A stretch of 64,000 bases of DNA from Bacilli bacterium (GCA_017501465.1 JAFVWY010000018.1:1-64000), one strand, 5' to 3'. Numbered from the stretch's first letter, positions 35,579-44,723 are shown. Numbers and translations: made by a program. The notes: generated by a model from the sequence alone, not told the origin.

Positions 35579-36853
35579 ATGGCACATTTTAAATTACCTT
35601 ACTATAAAGGACATGTAGATTTTCATCTAGAAGATGAATTAGTTAATGCTGTTTTAGTTTCTAAGGTTGAAGAATATAAACCAGACAAAGATGAATCTGA
35701 ATTAGTAAAAGATGCCTTAAATAATCCAATTGGTTCACTTCCATTATGTGAACTTGCTAAGGATAAGAAGCATGTAGTAATTATTTCTAGTGATCACACA
35801 AGACCAGTTCCAAGTCATATTACCATGCCGATTCTTTTAAATGAAATTAGAAAATATAATAAAGATGTTAAGATTTCAATTCTTGTTGCAACTGGTATGC
35901 ATAGAGCATCTACACATGAAGAATTAGTAAATAAATATGGACAAAAAATTGTTGACGAAGAAACAATTGTAATGCATGATGCTTATGTGGATTCTGATAT
36001 GACATTTAAAGGTATTTTACCGTCAGGTGGCGAACTATGGATCAACAAACTTGTTGATGAAGCGGATTTATTAATAAGTGAAGGATTCATTGAACCTCAT
36101 TTTTTTGCTGGTTTTTCAGGAGGCAGAAAATCAATACTACCTGGTATTGCTTCTAAGAAAACAGTATTATGGAACCATAACGCAAGATTTATCGCAAATA
36201 AAAACTCTAGAGCAGGTAACTTAGAAGATAATCCAATTCATAAGGATATGTTATTTGCTGCTCAAACTGCAAACCTTGCATTTATTTTAAATGTAGTTAT
36301 TAATAGTGAAAAGAAAATAATTAAAGCTTTTGCTGGTAACTTAGAAAAAGCTCATAGTGAAGGATGTAAACTAGTCAAGGAAATTGCAATGGTTGATCCT
36401 GTTTATTCTGATATTGTTATTACTACTAATGGTGGTTATCCACTTGATCAAAATATATATCAAACAGTTAAAGGTATGACTGCAGGAGAAGCTTGTGTAA
36501 ATCCTGGTGGCGTAATTATTATTTTATCTTCTTGCGCTGATGGAACAGGTGGAGAATTTTTCTATAAATTATTAGCTGATGAAGAAAATGAACATATTGC
36601 ATATCAAAAGTTGAATGATGTTGCCCCAGAAAATACTGAATTTGATCAATGGGAAGCACAAATATTAGCAAGAATTTTATGTAAGGCTAATGTAATTATT
36701 GTATCAGATAAATGTGATCCTAAGATAATTACTGACATGCATATAAAACATGCATATACATTAGATGAGGCTTTAGAAAAGGCTAGAAGTATTGTTGGTA
36801 ATAAAAAGATTACTATTATACCAGATGGAATAAGTGTAATATTCTCTAAATGA
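35579..36853 (+). CDS. larA: LarA-family nickel-pincer 2-hydroxyacid racemase
   Basis: 424 residues, the same length as L. plantarum lactate racemase LarA. The active-site positions known for that enzyme fall at identical numbers here: Asp72 and Arg75 (DHTRP), His108 (GMHRA), His174 (EPHFF), the cofactor-linked Lys184 (GGRKS), His200, Gln295 and Lys298 (QTVKGM), and Trp358. It should therefore carry the Ni-pincer nucleotide. LarB, LarC and LarE, which make the cofactor, are not in the window. LarA relatives racemise lactate, malate and other 2-hydroxyacids; downstream of malic enzyme, malate is a good candidate. GAAAGGAAA precedes the ATG. Ends in TGA. Confidence 0.94.
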   Translation: MAHFKLPYYKGHVDFHLEDELVNAVLVSKVEEYKPDKDESELVKDALNNPIGSLPLCELAKDKKHVVIISSDHTRPVPSHITMPILLNEIRKYNKDVKISILVATGMHRASTHEELVNKYGQKIVDEETIVMHDAYVDSDMTFKGILPSGGELWINKLVDEADLLISEGFIEPHFFAGFSGGRKSILPGIASKKTVLWNHNARFIANKNSRAGNLEDNPIHKDMLFAAQTANLAFILNVVINSEKKIIKAFAGNLEKAHSEGCKLVKEIAMVDPVYSDIVITTNGGYPLDQNIYQTVKGMTAGEACVNPGGVIIILSSCADGTGGEFFYKLLADEENEHIAYQKLNDVAPENTEFDQWEAQILARILCKANVIIVSDKCDPKIITDMHIKHAYTLDEALEKARSIVGNKKITIIPDGISVIFSK

Positions 36854-36858
36854 TAAAG

Positions 36859-36905
36859 TAGACATTATGGTAGTGTAGAACTATTGTAATGTCTTTTTTT
36901 TATTT
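36859..36905 (+). terminator. Rho-independent terminator after larA
   Basis: GACATTA (36861-36867) pairs with TAATGTC (36887-36893); an inner TAGT/ACTA pair extends the hairpin. Eight or more Ts follow. Confidence 0.85.
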
Positions 36906-36933
36906 TTTTATAATATAATGAAATGGTGATAGT

Positions 36934-37581
36934 ATGTTAAAGAAAAAATTTATAGTTTTTCTTTTATTGTTAATTTTGTTATCTTTAGGAATTGTGAAAT
37001 TAATTGATAATTATTATAGTGAAACAACCAGAAACTATATATATAATGAATCACAAATTGTTGTATATAATACTTTAAATAGTATTGTAAGTGAAGCAAT
37101 TTCGCCTTACTTAAATGAAGAATTATTATATGTAAATACAGTAAATAATTTAGTTAGCAATGTAATTATTAACACTAATCAAAATAATAAAATCTTAAAA
37201 GCTGTTCATAATAAGTTAAATACTTTATTTAACACCAATTTAAACAATTCATTCAAAAGCTTAAAAATTCCAATAGGTTCTTTAATTAGTAAAAATATAT
37301 TTGCTGGAAAAGGATTTATTATAGATATTCCTATTAAGCCGATTGGATCGTATTCTGTTGATTTAAAAACAAAATCTAAAGCACAAGGAATAAATACTAG
37401 TTTATTAGAGGTAATTTTAAACATTAGTTTTTCAATTCAAACAATTATACCTCTAAATATAAATACTAATACTGTATCTTGTGAATTTATATTATCTTCT
37501 GTTTTAGTTCAAGGAGAAGTTCCAAATTATTATTATGCTTCTAATTCCAATGAAAGCTTTCCATACATACCTAATAATTAA
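36934..37581 (+). CDS. yunB: Sporulation protein YunB
   Basis: 215 residues. One N-terminal membrane helix (about 5-24) and an outside domain. The YunB family blocks are present: LKIPIGSLISKNIFAGKGF, the IDIPIKPIGSYSVDLK strand, KAQGINTSLLEV and VQGEVPNYYY near the C-terminus. In Bacillus this protein is made in the mother cell and needed for efficient spore formation. It stands alone between a terminator and the nfu promoter. The start is preceded by GGTGATAGT. I could not define a sigma-E promoter. Confidence 0.88.
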   Translation: MLKKKFIVFLLLLILLSLGIVKLIDNYYSETTRNYIYNESQIVVYNTLNSIVSEAISPYLNEELLYVNTVNNLVSNVIINTNQNNKILKAVHNKLNTLFNTNLNNSFKSLKIPIGSLISKNIFAGKGFIIDIPIKPIGSYSVDLKTKSKAQGINTSLLEVILNISFSIQTIIPLNINTNTVSCEFILSSVLVQGEVPNYYYASNSNESFPYIPNN

Positions 37582-37597
37582 TAGTGTATCAAATTAA

Positions 37598-37626
37598 TAG
37601 AAAAAACAAGCATTGTGTGATATAAT
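37598..37626 (+). promoter_or_regulatory. Promoter of the nfu operon
   Basis: TAGAAA, a 17-base spacer and TATAAT (37621-37626) with extended TGA. Confidence 0.7.
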
Positions 37627-37649
37627 ACATAAGAAGAAGGTATGATATT

Positions 37650-37880
37650 ATGAATAATGAAGCTGCAATTAAATTAACAATTAATAAAGTACGTCCATTT
37701 TTACAAGCTGATGGAGGGGACGTTGAATTTGTAAAATTTGAAGAAGGGATTGTTTACGTAAAATTATATGGTGCATGCGTAGGCTGCAGTAGTGCTGATA
37801 TTACATTAAAAGAAGGAATTGAAGCATTATTACTTGAAGAAGTGCCAGGAGTGATTGCCGTAGAACAAGTGTTTGACTAA
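37650..37880 (+). CDS. Nfu-type iron-sulfur cluster carrier (NifU C-terminal domain)
   Basis: 76 residues, a stand-alone NifU C-terminal domain. VRPFLQADGGDVEFV and the cluster-binding CVGCSS (CxxC) are diagnostic, as is the closing VPGVIAVEQV. These carriers pass assembled Fe-S clusters to client enzymes; the TtcA-like protein in this window could be one client (inference). The next gene starts one base after the stop. AGAAGGT precedes the ATG. Confidence 0.94.
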   Translation: MNNEAAIKLTINKVRPFLQADGGDVEFVKFEEGIVYVKLYGACVGCSSADITLKEGIEALLLEEVPGVIAVEQVFD

Positions 37881-37881
37881 T

Positions 37882-38217
37882 ATGAAAATTGGAGATATAG
37901 TTTACGGAAAAGTTACCAATATTTTAGGTTATGGTGCGTTCGTAGTTGTTGAAGATTATGATGGTTTAGTTCATATTTCGGAATTTTCAGATCGATTTGT
38001 TAGAGATATCAAAGACTATGTTGAAATTGGCGATGAAATTAAACTTAAGATTATTGAAATTGATGATGAAAATAAAAGACTAAAATTAAGTTACAAACAA
38101 ATTCATAAATCTCGCGGTGTAAGATGTACTGTTCCTACATATGAAATTGGTTTTGATACTATTAAAGAGAATTTACCAATCTGGATTGAAGAGGCTAAAA
38201 GTAATGAAAATAATTAA
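37882..38217 (+). CDS. S1-domain RNA-binding protein (YugI/CvfD-like)
   Basis: 111 residues. An S1 domain covers 1-72 (MKIGDIVYGKVTNILGYGAF, then DGLVHISEFSDRFVRDI and the KLKIIEIDDENKRLKLSYKQ strand). The tail is unrelated to other S1 proteins. This is the general-stress-protein-13 type, which binds ribosomes or mRNA. The open frame reaches back to a TTG at 37873; the ATG at 37882 is chosen since it gives the canonical domain start and follows the Nfu stop by one base (coupled translation). It overlaps the next gene by 14 bases. Confidence 0.87.
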   Translation: MKIGDIVYGKVTNILGYGAFVVVEDYDGLVHISEFSDRFVRDIKDYVEIGDEIKLKIIEIDDENKRLKLSYKQIHKSRGVRCTVPTYEIGFDTIKENLPIWIEEAKSNENN

Positions 38218-38743
38218 AACCATTTTATTAATATTCTTTTTTACTTTATTAGCATCTTGTAAAGGTGATACATTTATGGAACAATATCCACAATTAACTG
38301 ACAAAGAACATATATATGAAGTAGTTGATATAAATAGAGTTTTTGATATTATTGATAATCAGGAAAGTTGTATTTTAGTAATGGGTTTTCAAGAATGCCC
38401 TTGGTGTCAAGCTTTAGTTCCTTACTTAAATGAAGTAGGAAAAGCAGAAGGATTAGAACGAATTTATTATTTAGACATTAAAGAGATGAGAGATAATGAA
38501 GCCTCAGATCAACACGCTGCATATTTAGATTTGAAAGAATACTTTATTGATTGTGTAGATCAAGAAAAGGATAGAATTAATGCTCCTACAACTCTTGCAA
38601 TTAAAAATGGAGAATTAGTAGGATTTCATCTAGATACTGTAACTACTCACATGATGGAAGGAACAATTTTACCTCCATTAAATGAAAATCAAATAAATGA
38701 ATTAAAAGATATTCTTACTACATTAATAAAGAAAATTAAATAA
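38204..38743 (+). CDS. Thioredoxin-like lipoprotein
   Basis: 179 residues. Lipoprotein signal with lipobox LASC (Cys 18), then a thioredoxin-fold domain with the redox motif CPWC in GFQECPWCQALVPYL, and the cis-Pro region NAPTTLAIKNGE. It resembles bacteriocin-transport accessory and TlpA-like proteins that handle disulfides outside the membrane. The longer frame from 38141 lies within the S1 gene; the ATG at 38204 starts the signal peptide and has GAGG upstream. Oxidant or reductant role is not decidable. No partner such as CcdA is nearby. Confidence 0.85.
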   Translation: MKIIKTILLIFFFTLLASCKGDTFMEQYPQLTDKEHIYEVVDINRVFDIIDNQESCILVMGFQECPWCQALVPYLNEVGKAEGLERIYYLDIKEMRDNEASDQHAAYLDLKEYFIDCVDQEKDRINAPTTLAIKNGELVGFHLDTVTTHMMEGTILPPLNENQINELKDILTTLIKKIK

Positions 38744-38790
38744 AGGAATTAAATTAAAGCGTTAAAAATAAAATACACTAGGTGATTTAT

Positions 38791-39432
38791 TTGAAATTAA
38801 TCAAAAAGAGTGTATATTTATTTTTAGCGTTTATTACTTTATCTATTCTTTTTGTACATAGTGTTTTTGGAGAAATGATCGAACCAGTTATCTATATTGA
38901 CCCGGGTCATGGTGGCTTTGATGGAGGATGTGTAGGTAGTAATAGTATTGAAAAAGATATAGTTTTAAGTGTTTCATTTAAATTAAAAAAGTATTTAGAA
39001 TCTGTTGGTTATAAAGTTAAATTAACAAGAACTAAAGATATAGCTTTAGCCGAAACTAAAACTTTAGATATGAAAAAAAGAGTATCACTAATTAATAATA
39101 GTAATACCTTATTATATATATCGATACATGCTAATTTTTACCCAAGTCCAAAAGTGTCTGGGGCACAGGTGTTTTTTAAAAATAATGATGAAAATAAACT
39201 ATTATCTAAAAACATTCAAGATTATTTAAATTTAACTAGTATAGGAAAAAATCGAAAAGAAAAAGTAATAACCGATAAATATCTAACCGATCATATTAAA
39301 CATAATGGATGTTTAGTAGAGATAGGTTTTTTGAGTAATAAAGAAGAAGAAACTAAGCTATTAGATGAGTTATATCAAAATAATATTGCATATAGTATAT
39401 ATTTAGGTATTTTATCATATTTGGAATTATAA
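38791..39432 (+). CDS. cwlD: N-acetylmuramoyl-L-alanine amidase, CwlD-like
   Basis: 213 residues. Signal/anchor helix (about 7-27) and an Amidase_3 domain. Zinc and catalytic residues are visible: His in DPGHGGFDGG, Glu in SIEKDIVLS, His in SIHANFYP and the catalytic Glu in LVEIGFLSN. CwlD removes stem peptides from muramic acid so that delta-lactam forms in spore cortex; its shortness fits CwlD better than vegetative amidases. The TTG start at 38791 is chosen since AGGTGA is five bases upstream; a GTG at 38782 would overlap that site. The symbol is likely, not proved. Confidence 0.82.
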   Translation: MKLIKKSVYLFLAFITLSILFVHSVFGEMIEPVIYIDPGHGGFDGGCVGSNSIEKDIVLSVSFKLKKYLESVGYKVKLTRTKDIALAETKTLDMKKRVSLINNSNTLLYISIHANFYPSPKVSGAQVFFKNNDENKLLSKNIQDYLNLTSIGKNRKEKVITDKYLTDHIKHNGCLVEIGFLSNKEEETKLLDELYQNNIAYSIYLGILSYLEL

Positions 39433-39442
39433 GAGGCGATTT

Positions 39443-39898
39443 ATGGAAACCTTAAAAATAAATATTAAAACAGAAGAAGAAATGATTAAATTAGGTAGTG
39501 CTATTGGTAGTTTGTCATATCCTAACATGATTATAACAATGAATGGTGACTTAGGAGCTGGTAAAACTACTATGACTAAAGGTATTGGTAAAAGTTTAGG
39601 TATTAAAAGAGTAATTAATAGTCCTACTTTTACTATTATGAAAGTTTATGAAGGCAACTTAAATTTATATCATTTAGATGTTTACAGAATTGAAAATGAA
39701 AATACAGATTTTGAATTAGAAGAGTATTTCTATTTAGGTGGCGTGAGTGTGATTGAATGGGCAGATAATATTAAGTCTTTAATTCCACATGATGCCATTC
39801 GCTTAACTTTTGATATATTAACTGATTCATCAAGAGAGGTATCAATCGAGGCTAATTCAGAGTTTATTAATGATTTGAAAAATAAATTAGGTGAATAA
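39443..39898 (+). CDS. tsaE: t6A synthesis ATPase TsaE
   Basis: 151 residues. P-loop GDLGAGKTTMTKGIGKSLG, then VINSPTFTIMKVYEG and LYHLDVYRIE, all typical of TsaE (YjeE/YdiB). TsaE is the ATPase that resets the TsaB-TsaD complex making N6-threonylcarbamoyladenosine at A37 of ANN-decoding tRNAs. The ribosome site is AGAGGCG, and the stop lies just before the tsaB start. It heads tsaE-tsaB-rimI-tsaD, the standard Firmicutes order. Confidence 0.96.
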   Translation: METLKINIKTEEEMIKLGSAIGSLSYPNMIITMNGDLGAGKTTMTKGIGKSLGIKRVINSPTFTIMKVYEGNLNLYHLDVYRIENENTDFELEEYFYLGGVSVIEWADNIKSLIPHDAIRLTFDILTDSSREVSIEANSEFINDLKNKLGE

Positions 39899-39899
39899 T

Positions 39900-40475
39900 A
39901 TGAAACAATTATTTTTAGATACATCAAATCAATATTTATACTTAGCTGTTTTAGAAAATAATCATGTTCTTTTTGAACATAAACAAGTTGGTAATAATAA
40001 CCATAGTGAAACTTTAATTTCCGTTATTGAAGAATGTTTTAGTAAAAATAATATTACAGTTGATGACATTTGTGAAATCTTTGTTGGTCGTGGACCTGGT
40101 TCATATACTGGAGTTAGAGTTGCATGTACTGTTGCTAAAGTCTTAGCGTATTCTAAAAATATAAAACTAAGAAGTTTTTCTTCACTGGATTTATTATTAA
40201 CTACAGCGCTAAAACCAGGTTTAATTGTTTGTAAAATGGATACAAGACGTGGGTTTAGTTATGCAAAAGTATTTAATGTTTCTGACACTATTCAAGAAGT
40301 TTCAAAAGAAGAATATGTTGAAACTATTCTTTTAGAAGAAAAATATAGTGATGCATTTGTTATTACAAATGAATCTTCAAATTATAATCCGTTATTAATT
40401 CTAAAATATAAATTATATCAAGAAGTTGAAGATGTTCATTCATTTGTGCCAACATACTTAAGAAGCGGTGTTTAA
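39900..40475 (+). CDS. tsaB: t6A synthesis protein TsaB
   Basis: 191 residues, an inactive ASKHA-fold relative of TsaD. It starts MKQLFLDTSNQYLYLAVL and has the VGRGPGSYTGVRVACTVAK block and KMDTRRGFSYAKVF. It dimerises with TsaD and supports t6A formation. The frame is open to a GTG at 39891; ATG 39900 is chosen with AGGTG seven bases upstream. It ends directly against rimI (zero gap). Somewhat short of the 230 or so residues of most homologues, with a reduced C-terminal lobe. Confidence 0.94.
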   Translation: MKQLFLDTSNQYLYLAVLENNHVLFEHKQVGNNNHSETLISVIEECFSKNNITVDDICEIFVGRGPGSYTGVRVACTVAKVLAYSKNIKLRSFSSLDLLLTTALKPGLIVCKMDTRRGFSYAKVFNVSDTIQEVSKEEYVETILLEEKYSDAFVITNESSNYNPLLILKYKLYQEVEDVHSFVPTYLRSGV

Positions 40476-40910
40476 ATGATTAAACTTGATGTTTTAAAAA
40501 AAGAACATATTCCATATGTTTGTTATATTGAAGAAAAACATTTAGAAGAAACTCTTGGCTATGAAATGTTATGTTCTGAGCTTCATAACAAGTATGCTCA
40601 TTTTTATGTAGCATTGGATGATGAAAAAGTTGTTGGCTACATAGGAGCTTGGATTATTGAAGGAACCACAGATATTATTAATTTTGTTGTTGATGAAATG
40701 TATCAACATCAAGGCATCGGTCAATTATTAATGAAAAAAATTATTGATCAATCTATTGAACTAAATAGTAAAGAAATTTTATTAGAAGTAAGAGAAAAAA
40801 ATATTCAAGCAATTAATTTTTATTCACTTCAAGGATTTAAACAAATTACTATTAGAAAAGAATATTACAAAAATAAAGATAATGCTTTAATCCTTAGAAA
40901 GGAGTTATAA
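40476..40910 (+). CDS. rimI: GNAT N-acetyltransferase, RimI
   Basis: 144 residues. The acetyl-CoA loop is VDEMYQHQGIGQLLMKKII, and the C-terminal ILLEVREKNIQAINFYSLQGF is the usual GNAT strand-helix. RimI acetylates ribosomal protein S18 in E. coli; in Firmicutes t6A operons it has this position but its target is less sure. It overlaps tsaD by one base (TAATG). Confidence 0.92.
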   Translation: MIKLDVLKKEHIPYVCYIEEKHLEETLGYEMLCSELHNKYAHFYVALDDEKVVGYIGAWIIEGTTDIINFVVDEMYQHQGIGQLLMKKIIDQSIELNSKEILLEVREKNIQAINFYSLQGFKQITIRKEYYKNKDNALILRKEL

Positions 40911-41863
40911 TGAAAATTTTAGCAATCGAATCTAGTTGTGATGAGACAAGCATTGCAATTGTCGAAAATGGAAAGAAAGTTTTAAGTAACGTAACTTATA
41001 CACAAATAGATATTCATAAAATGTATGGTGGTGTTGTACCAGAGGTTGCCTCTCGTCATCATATTGAAAAAATAACTTACGTTTTAGATAGTGCTTTGAA
41101 AGAAGCTAATCTTCAAATGGAAGATATTGATAGAATTGCTGTTACATCAACGCCTGGTTTAGTTGGTTCTTTAATGGTTGGCATTAACTGTGCTAAAACT
41201 TTAGCTTTTGCTTTTAACAAACCAATTACTTTTGTTAATCATATTCATGGACATATATATGCTAATTATTTAACTAGTGAATTTAAATTTCCTTTAATTG
41301 CATTAGTTGTATCTGGTGGACATACTGAATTAGTCTTAATGAAAGATCATTTTGATTTTGAGATTTTAGGTGAAACTTTGGATGATGCTGTTGGCGAAGC
41401 TTATGATAAGATTGCACGTGTAGTAAATGTAGGTTATCCTGGTGGTCCAATTATTGATAAAATGGCAACAAATGGTTCTGCTGTTTATAAATTGCCACAT
41501 ATAAAACTTGCTAAAGATTCATATGATTTTAGTTTTTCTGGATTAAAATCAGCAGTGATTAATTTACATAATAAAGCTGTTGCAAAAAATGAAGAACTAA
41601 ATGCAAATGATTTAGCTGCATCATTTCAAGATGCTGTAGTGGATGTTTTATGTTCTAAAACAAAAATGGCAGTTGAAAACTTTCAAGCTAAACAAATTAT
41701 TGTAGCTGGTGGTGTGGCTGCTAATAAAGGTTTAAGAAAAGCTTTATCTGAAATGGTTAGTAGTATGGAAGATGTAATTTTAACTTTCCCACCATTTGAA
41801 TACTGTACTGATAATGCAGCAATGATTGGTGTAGCTGCATATTTTCAAGAATTAAAAAAATAA
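40910..41863 (+). CDS. tsaD: t6A synthesis catalytic subunit TsaD
   Basis: 317 residues (family about 335). ILAIESSCDETSIAIVENG opens the ASKHA fold; the metal-binding His pair is in FVNHIHGHIYANYL, and VSGGHTELVLM plus VAGGVAANKGLRK are further family motifs. TsaD transfers the threonylcarbamoyl group onto A37. AAAGGAG gives the start. The tsaC/sua5 gene that makes the precursor is not in the window. Ends in a terminator. Confidence 0.97.
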   Translation: MKILAIESSCDETSIAIVENGKKVLSNVTYTQIDIHKMYGGVVPEVASRHHIEKITYVLDSALKEANLQMEDIDRIAVTSTPGLVGSLMVGINCAKTLAFAFNKPITFVNHIHGHIYANYLTSEFKFPLIALVVSGGHTELVLMKDHFDFEILGETLDDAVGEAYDKIARVVNVGYPGGPIIDKMATNGSAVYKLPHIKLAKDSYDFSFSGLKSAVINLHNKAVAKNEELNANDLAASFQDAVVDVLCSKTKMAVENFQAKQIIVAGGVAANKGLRKALSEMVSSMEDVILTFPPFEYCTDNAAMIGVAAYFQELKK

Positions 41864-41890
41864 AACTCCTTTATCAAGGAGTTTTTTATT
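41861..41890 (+). terminator. Rho-independent terminator after tsaD
   Basis: AAAACTCCTT-TATC-AAGGAGTTTT with further Ts, overlapping the stop codon. Confidence 0.95.
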
Positions 41891-41901
41891 ATTAACATTA
41901 T

Positions 41902-41930
41902 TTGATGAGTTAAATTATTTATGATATACT
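41902..41930 (+). promoter_or_regulatory. Promoter of the PfkB kinase gene
   Basis: TTGATG, a 17-base spacer and TATACT (41925-41930), with extended TGA. Confidence 0.75.
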
Positions 41931-41951
41931 ATATATATTAGAGGTGCTACT

Positions 41952-42803
41952 ATGAAAAAAATATTAGTAATAGGATTAGTTGGTGAATCGGTATTTTTAA
42001 AATGTGATCATTTTCATCAGCCTAATGAAACTATATCATGTGAAAAAATGTATACTGAAATTGGTGGAAAAGGATTTAATCAAGCATTAACTATTAACAC
42101 TTTGGGTGGTGATGTAGAATTTATTTCTTCAATTGGCAATGATTATTATGGTCAAATATGTGTAGATGAAACAAAGAAATTAGGATTAAAACATATATAT
42201 TTTAAAACTGAATCAAATACATCGTTTGCTACTATTTTAACGGATAAAAGCGGCGATAATCAAGTCAGTGTTTATAGGGGTAGTACAGTTAATAAAGAAC
42301 ACTTAAACTATATATATCAATGTATTGATAATACTGATTTGATTTTACTACAATTCGAGATGGATTTAGATGTTATAAAGGAAATTATTAGATATTCAAA
42401 AACTAAACAAAAATATGTAATATTAAATCCAGCTCCAGCTGTATGTATGTTTGAAGAAGTACTAATGTGTGATTTGATTATTCCAAATGAAAATGAAGTT
42501 GAAGTTTTATTTGGTAAAGAATATGTTGAAAAGATTCAAAATTCTAGTTTAAATGTTGTTGTTACTTTAGGAAGTAAAGGATCAATGATAATTAATAAAA
42601 AAGAAGTAATTAATATTCCTTGTGAAAAAGTTAATGTTATTGATACAACTGGTGCAGGAGATGTATTTTGTGGTAGCCTTACATATATGTTAAGTAAAGA
42701 TAAAGATCTTCACGAATCAGTTGTATATGCTAGTAAAATGGCTAGTGAAAGTGTAAAATATCATTGTGTTATACCTAGTATTTTACATCTTAAAAAACTC
42801 TAA
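41952..42803 (+). CDS. PfkB/ribokinase-family sugar kinase
   Basis: 283 residues, cytosolic. PfkB signature 1 is near GGKGFNQALTINTLGGDV (about 38-55) and signature 2 is DTTGAGDVFCGSL, with the catalytic Asp. NPAPAVCMFEEVL and PNENEVEVLFG are ribokinase-like, so ribose or a similar sugar is the best guess. Slightly shorter than most ribokinases. The next gene has its own strong promoter, so this one may be a separate unit. AGAGGTG precedes the ATG. No transporter is beside it that would show the substrate. Confidence 0.9.
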   Translation: MKKILVIGLVGESVFLKCDHFHQPNETISCEKMYTEIGGKGFNQALTINTLGGDVEFISSIGNDYYGQICVDETKKLGLKHIYFKTESNTSFATILTDKSGDNQVSVYRGSTVNKEHLNYIYQCIDNTDLILLQFEMDLDVIKEIIRYSKTKQKYVILNPAPAVCMFEEVLMCDLIIPNENEVEVLFGKEYVEKIQNSSLNVVVTLGSKGSMIINKKEVINIPCEKVNVIDTTGAGDVFCGSLTYMLSKDKDLHESVVYASKMASESVKYHCVIPSILHLKKL

Positions 42804-42815
42804 AAATATATTTAC

Positions 42816-42844
42816 TTGAAATGAAAGTATATTTGTGGTATAAT
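42816..42844 (+). promoter_or_regulatory. Strong promoter of the GKRP-like gene
   Basis: TTGAAA, a 17-base spacer and TATAAT (42839-42844) with a TGG extension. Confidence 0.85.
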
Positions 42845-42890
42845 AAATCGATTTAAAAATGGACATAGTCCAATCAAAAGGAGAAGAAAA

Positions 42891-44723
42891 ATGATTTACA
42901 AGACAATCACTAATTATCTAGAAGCTTCAAAAGACTTCTTAGAAAATGAAAAACAATTCCATTTAGGTGTTATTCCAACAGAACAATCAAACCCTAAAAC
43001 TAGAAATTTAAGTGCAACTATTGCTAAAGATACTCAAGCTGGTGTTAAAACTATTTTATCAGCTGATGAAGATATCGCTAAAGTTGCTTTAGGACAATTT
43101 AAAACTCCTGAATTTGAAGCATTCGTTTCTGATATCAAACGTTGTATGGATGAAAGAAGAAAAGTTGTTTTCTCAAGTGTAGGTGCTAGTGGACGTATGG
43201 CTATCCAAATGGATGGTGCATGGAGAACTTTCTGGCAAGGCTTAGTTAATAAAATTCCTGCACATCGTTTTGAATTTTTAGAAATGGCAGAAGTAGTAAG
43301 CAGTTTTACTACAGGTGGTGATAGAGCTTTAGTTCGTTCAGTTGAAAACTTTGAAGACTATATGACTTTTGGTGCAAAACAAGTTGATGAAGCTGAAATG
43401 ACTCCTGGTGATGTATTAGTAGCATTATCTGAATGTGGTCTTTCTGCAAGTATTAATGGTTCTGCAGTTAGAGGTTACGAATTAGGTATTAAAACTTATT
43501 ATTTATTCTGTAATCCAGAAGAAATCTTAAGAAATCATTTGGATAGAGCACGTGCTGTTTTTGAATGCATCGATGAATATCAAGCTAATAAAGCTAAAGG
43601 TATCGACAATGGTAAATATATCGTTAAGATTCCTCTATTCGTTGGTAATATGGCTGTTTCTGGTTCTACAAGAATGCAAGTAACTACAGTTGAATTATTA
43701 GCTGCTGGTGCTGCATTAGAAGTTGCTGCAAACCGTTGGTTAGTAGAAAACTTAACTAAAGAAGAATTAGAAGTTATCGGTGGCGAAATGATTTCTTTAG
43801 AAGAATACGCTGCTGCATTTGAATCTTTAAATAAACAATTATCAAGTGGCGAAGCTTTAGCTGGTCTTGCAAAAGCTGTTGAATATGAAGTTGAAACTTA
43901 TAATGAAAAAGGTTTAATCACTTATATTACTCATGATTATCTTTTAGATATTATGACTGATACAACTGAACGTCAACCTACATTTACTCTTCCTCCATTC
44001 AAAAAATATGCTGAAGTAACTGATAATTTATCTTGGGCTTATATTAAAGATCCTCTATATCCTAGTTATGTTGCATGGCAACATGTATTCCGTCGTCCTA
44101 TCAAAGGTTTAGAATGGACAGTTGAAGATTATAAAGAAATGAAAGCTAGCCAAGACATTATTAATAATCCTCCTCTAGTATCAGGATTAGAAGTATTAGA
44201 TTATAATATTGGTTATGAAGATGATCCATCAAGATATTCTAGAAAAGTTTCTAATTTAGTTTTAATCGATGTTAATGGTTCTGCAACTCCAGAAGTTGTT
44301 GCTTGGTATAAGAAAGAATTAAGCAAGTATTCAGGCGGTGTTGTTATTAGATTTGGTCAAATTCCAGCTGAAAAGATTTCTGAAAATGAAATTAGAATTC
44401 CAATTGAATTACCAAGAACATGCACTGATATCTTATATCACTTATTAGTTAAAGTTGCATTTAACTGTTTAAGTACTGGTACAATGGCTAAGATGGGTCG
44501 TGTATTTGGTAACTGGATGGTACAAGTTTTACCAACTAATAAAAAATTAATTGATAGATCTACAAGAATTATTGCATCTCTTGCTCAAATTCCATATGAA
44601 CAAGCTAACCAAGAATTCTTCAAATCTTACTATAATAGAAAACCAGAAGATGAATATAAAGAATCTTATGTTGTTGAAACATTAAAACGTTTAGGATTTG
44701 ATCCAAATAAAGATATTGAATAA
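42891..44723 (+). CDS. GKRP/MurQ-like protein with two SIS domains
   Basis: 610 residues, far longer than MurQ (about 300). The first SIS domain (about 45-290) has FSSVGASGRMAIQMDGAW, equivalent to the MurQ sugar-phosphate loop, then VLVALSECGLSASINGSAV, SGSTRMQVTTVELLAAGAAL and a helical lid after it. A second, weaker SIS-like half (about 410-560; YSRKVSNLVLIDVNGSATPE, LPRTCTDILYHLLVKVAF) follows. The two-SIS layout is that of glucokinase regulatory protein. It probably binds or isomerises a phosphorylated sugar; which one is unknown. The codons are richer in C-ending forms, indicating strong expression. GGAGAAG precedes the start; a YwaF-type gene follows after 29 bases. Confidence 0.85.
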   Translation: MIYKTITNYLEASKDFLENEKQFHLGVIPTEQSNPKTRNLSATIAKDTQAGVKTILSADEDIAKVALGQFKTPEFEAFVSDIKRCMDERRKVVFSSVGASGRMAIQMDGAWRTFWQGLVNKIPAHRFEFLEMAEVVSSFTTGGDRALVRSVENFEDYMTFGAKQVDEAEMTPGDVLVALSECGLSASINGSAVRGYELGIKTYYLFCNPEEILRNHLDRARAVFECIDEYQANKAKGIDNGKYIVKIPLFVGNMAVSGSTRMQVTTVELLAAGAALEVAANRWLVENLTKEELEVIGGEMISLEEYAAAFESLNKQLSSGEALAGLAKAVEYEVETYNEKGLITYITHDYLLDIMTDTTERQPTFTLPPFKKYAEVTDNLSWAYIKDPLYPSYVAWQHVFRRPIKGLEWTVEDYKEMKASQDIINNPPLVSGLEVLDYNIGYEDDPSRYSRKVSNLVLIDVNGSATPEVVAWYKKELSKYSGGVVIRFGQIPAEKISENEIRIPIELPRTCTDILYHLLVKVAFNCLSTGTMAKMGRVFGNWMVQVLPTNKKLIDRSTRIIASLAQIPYEQANQEFFKSYYNRKPEDEYKESYVVETLKRLGFDPNKDIE

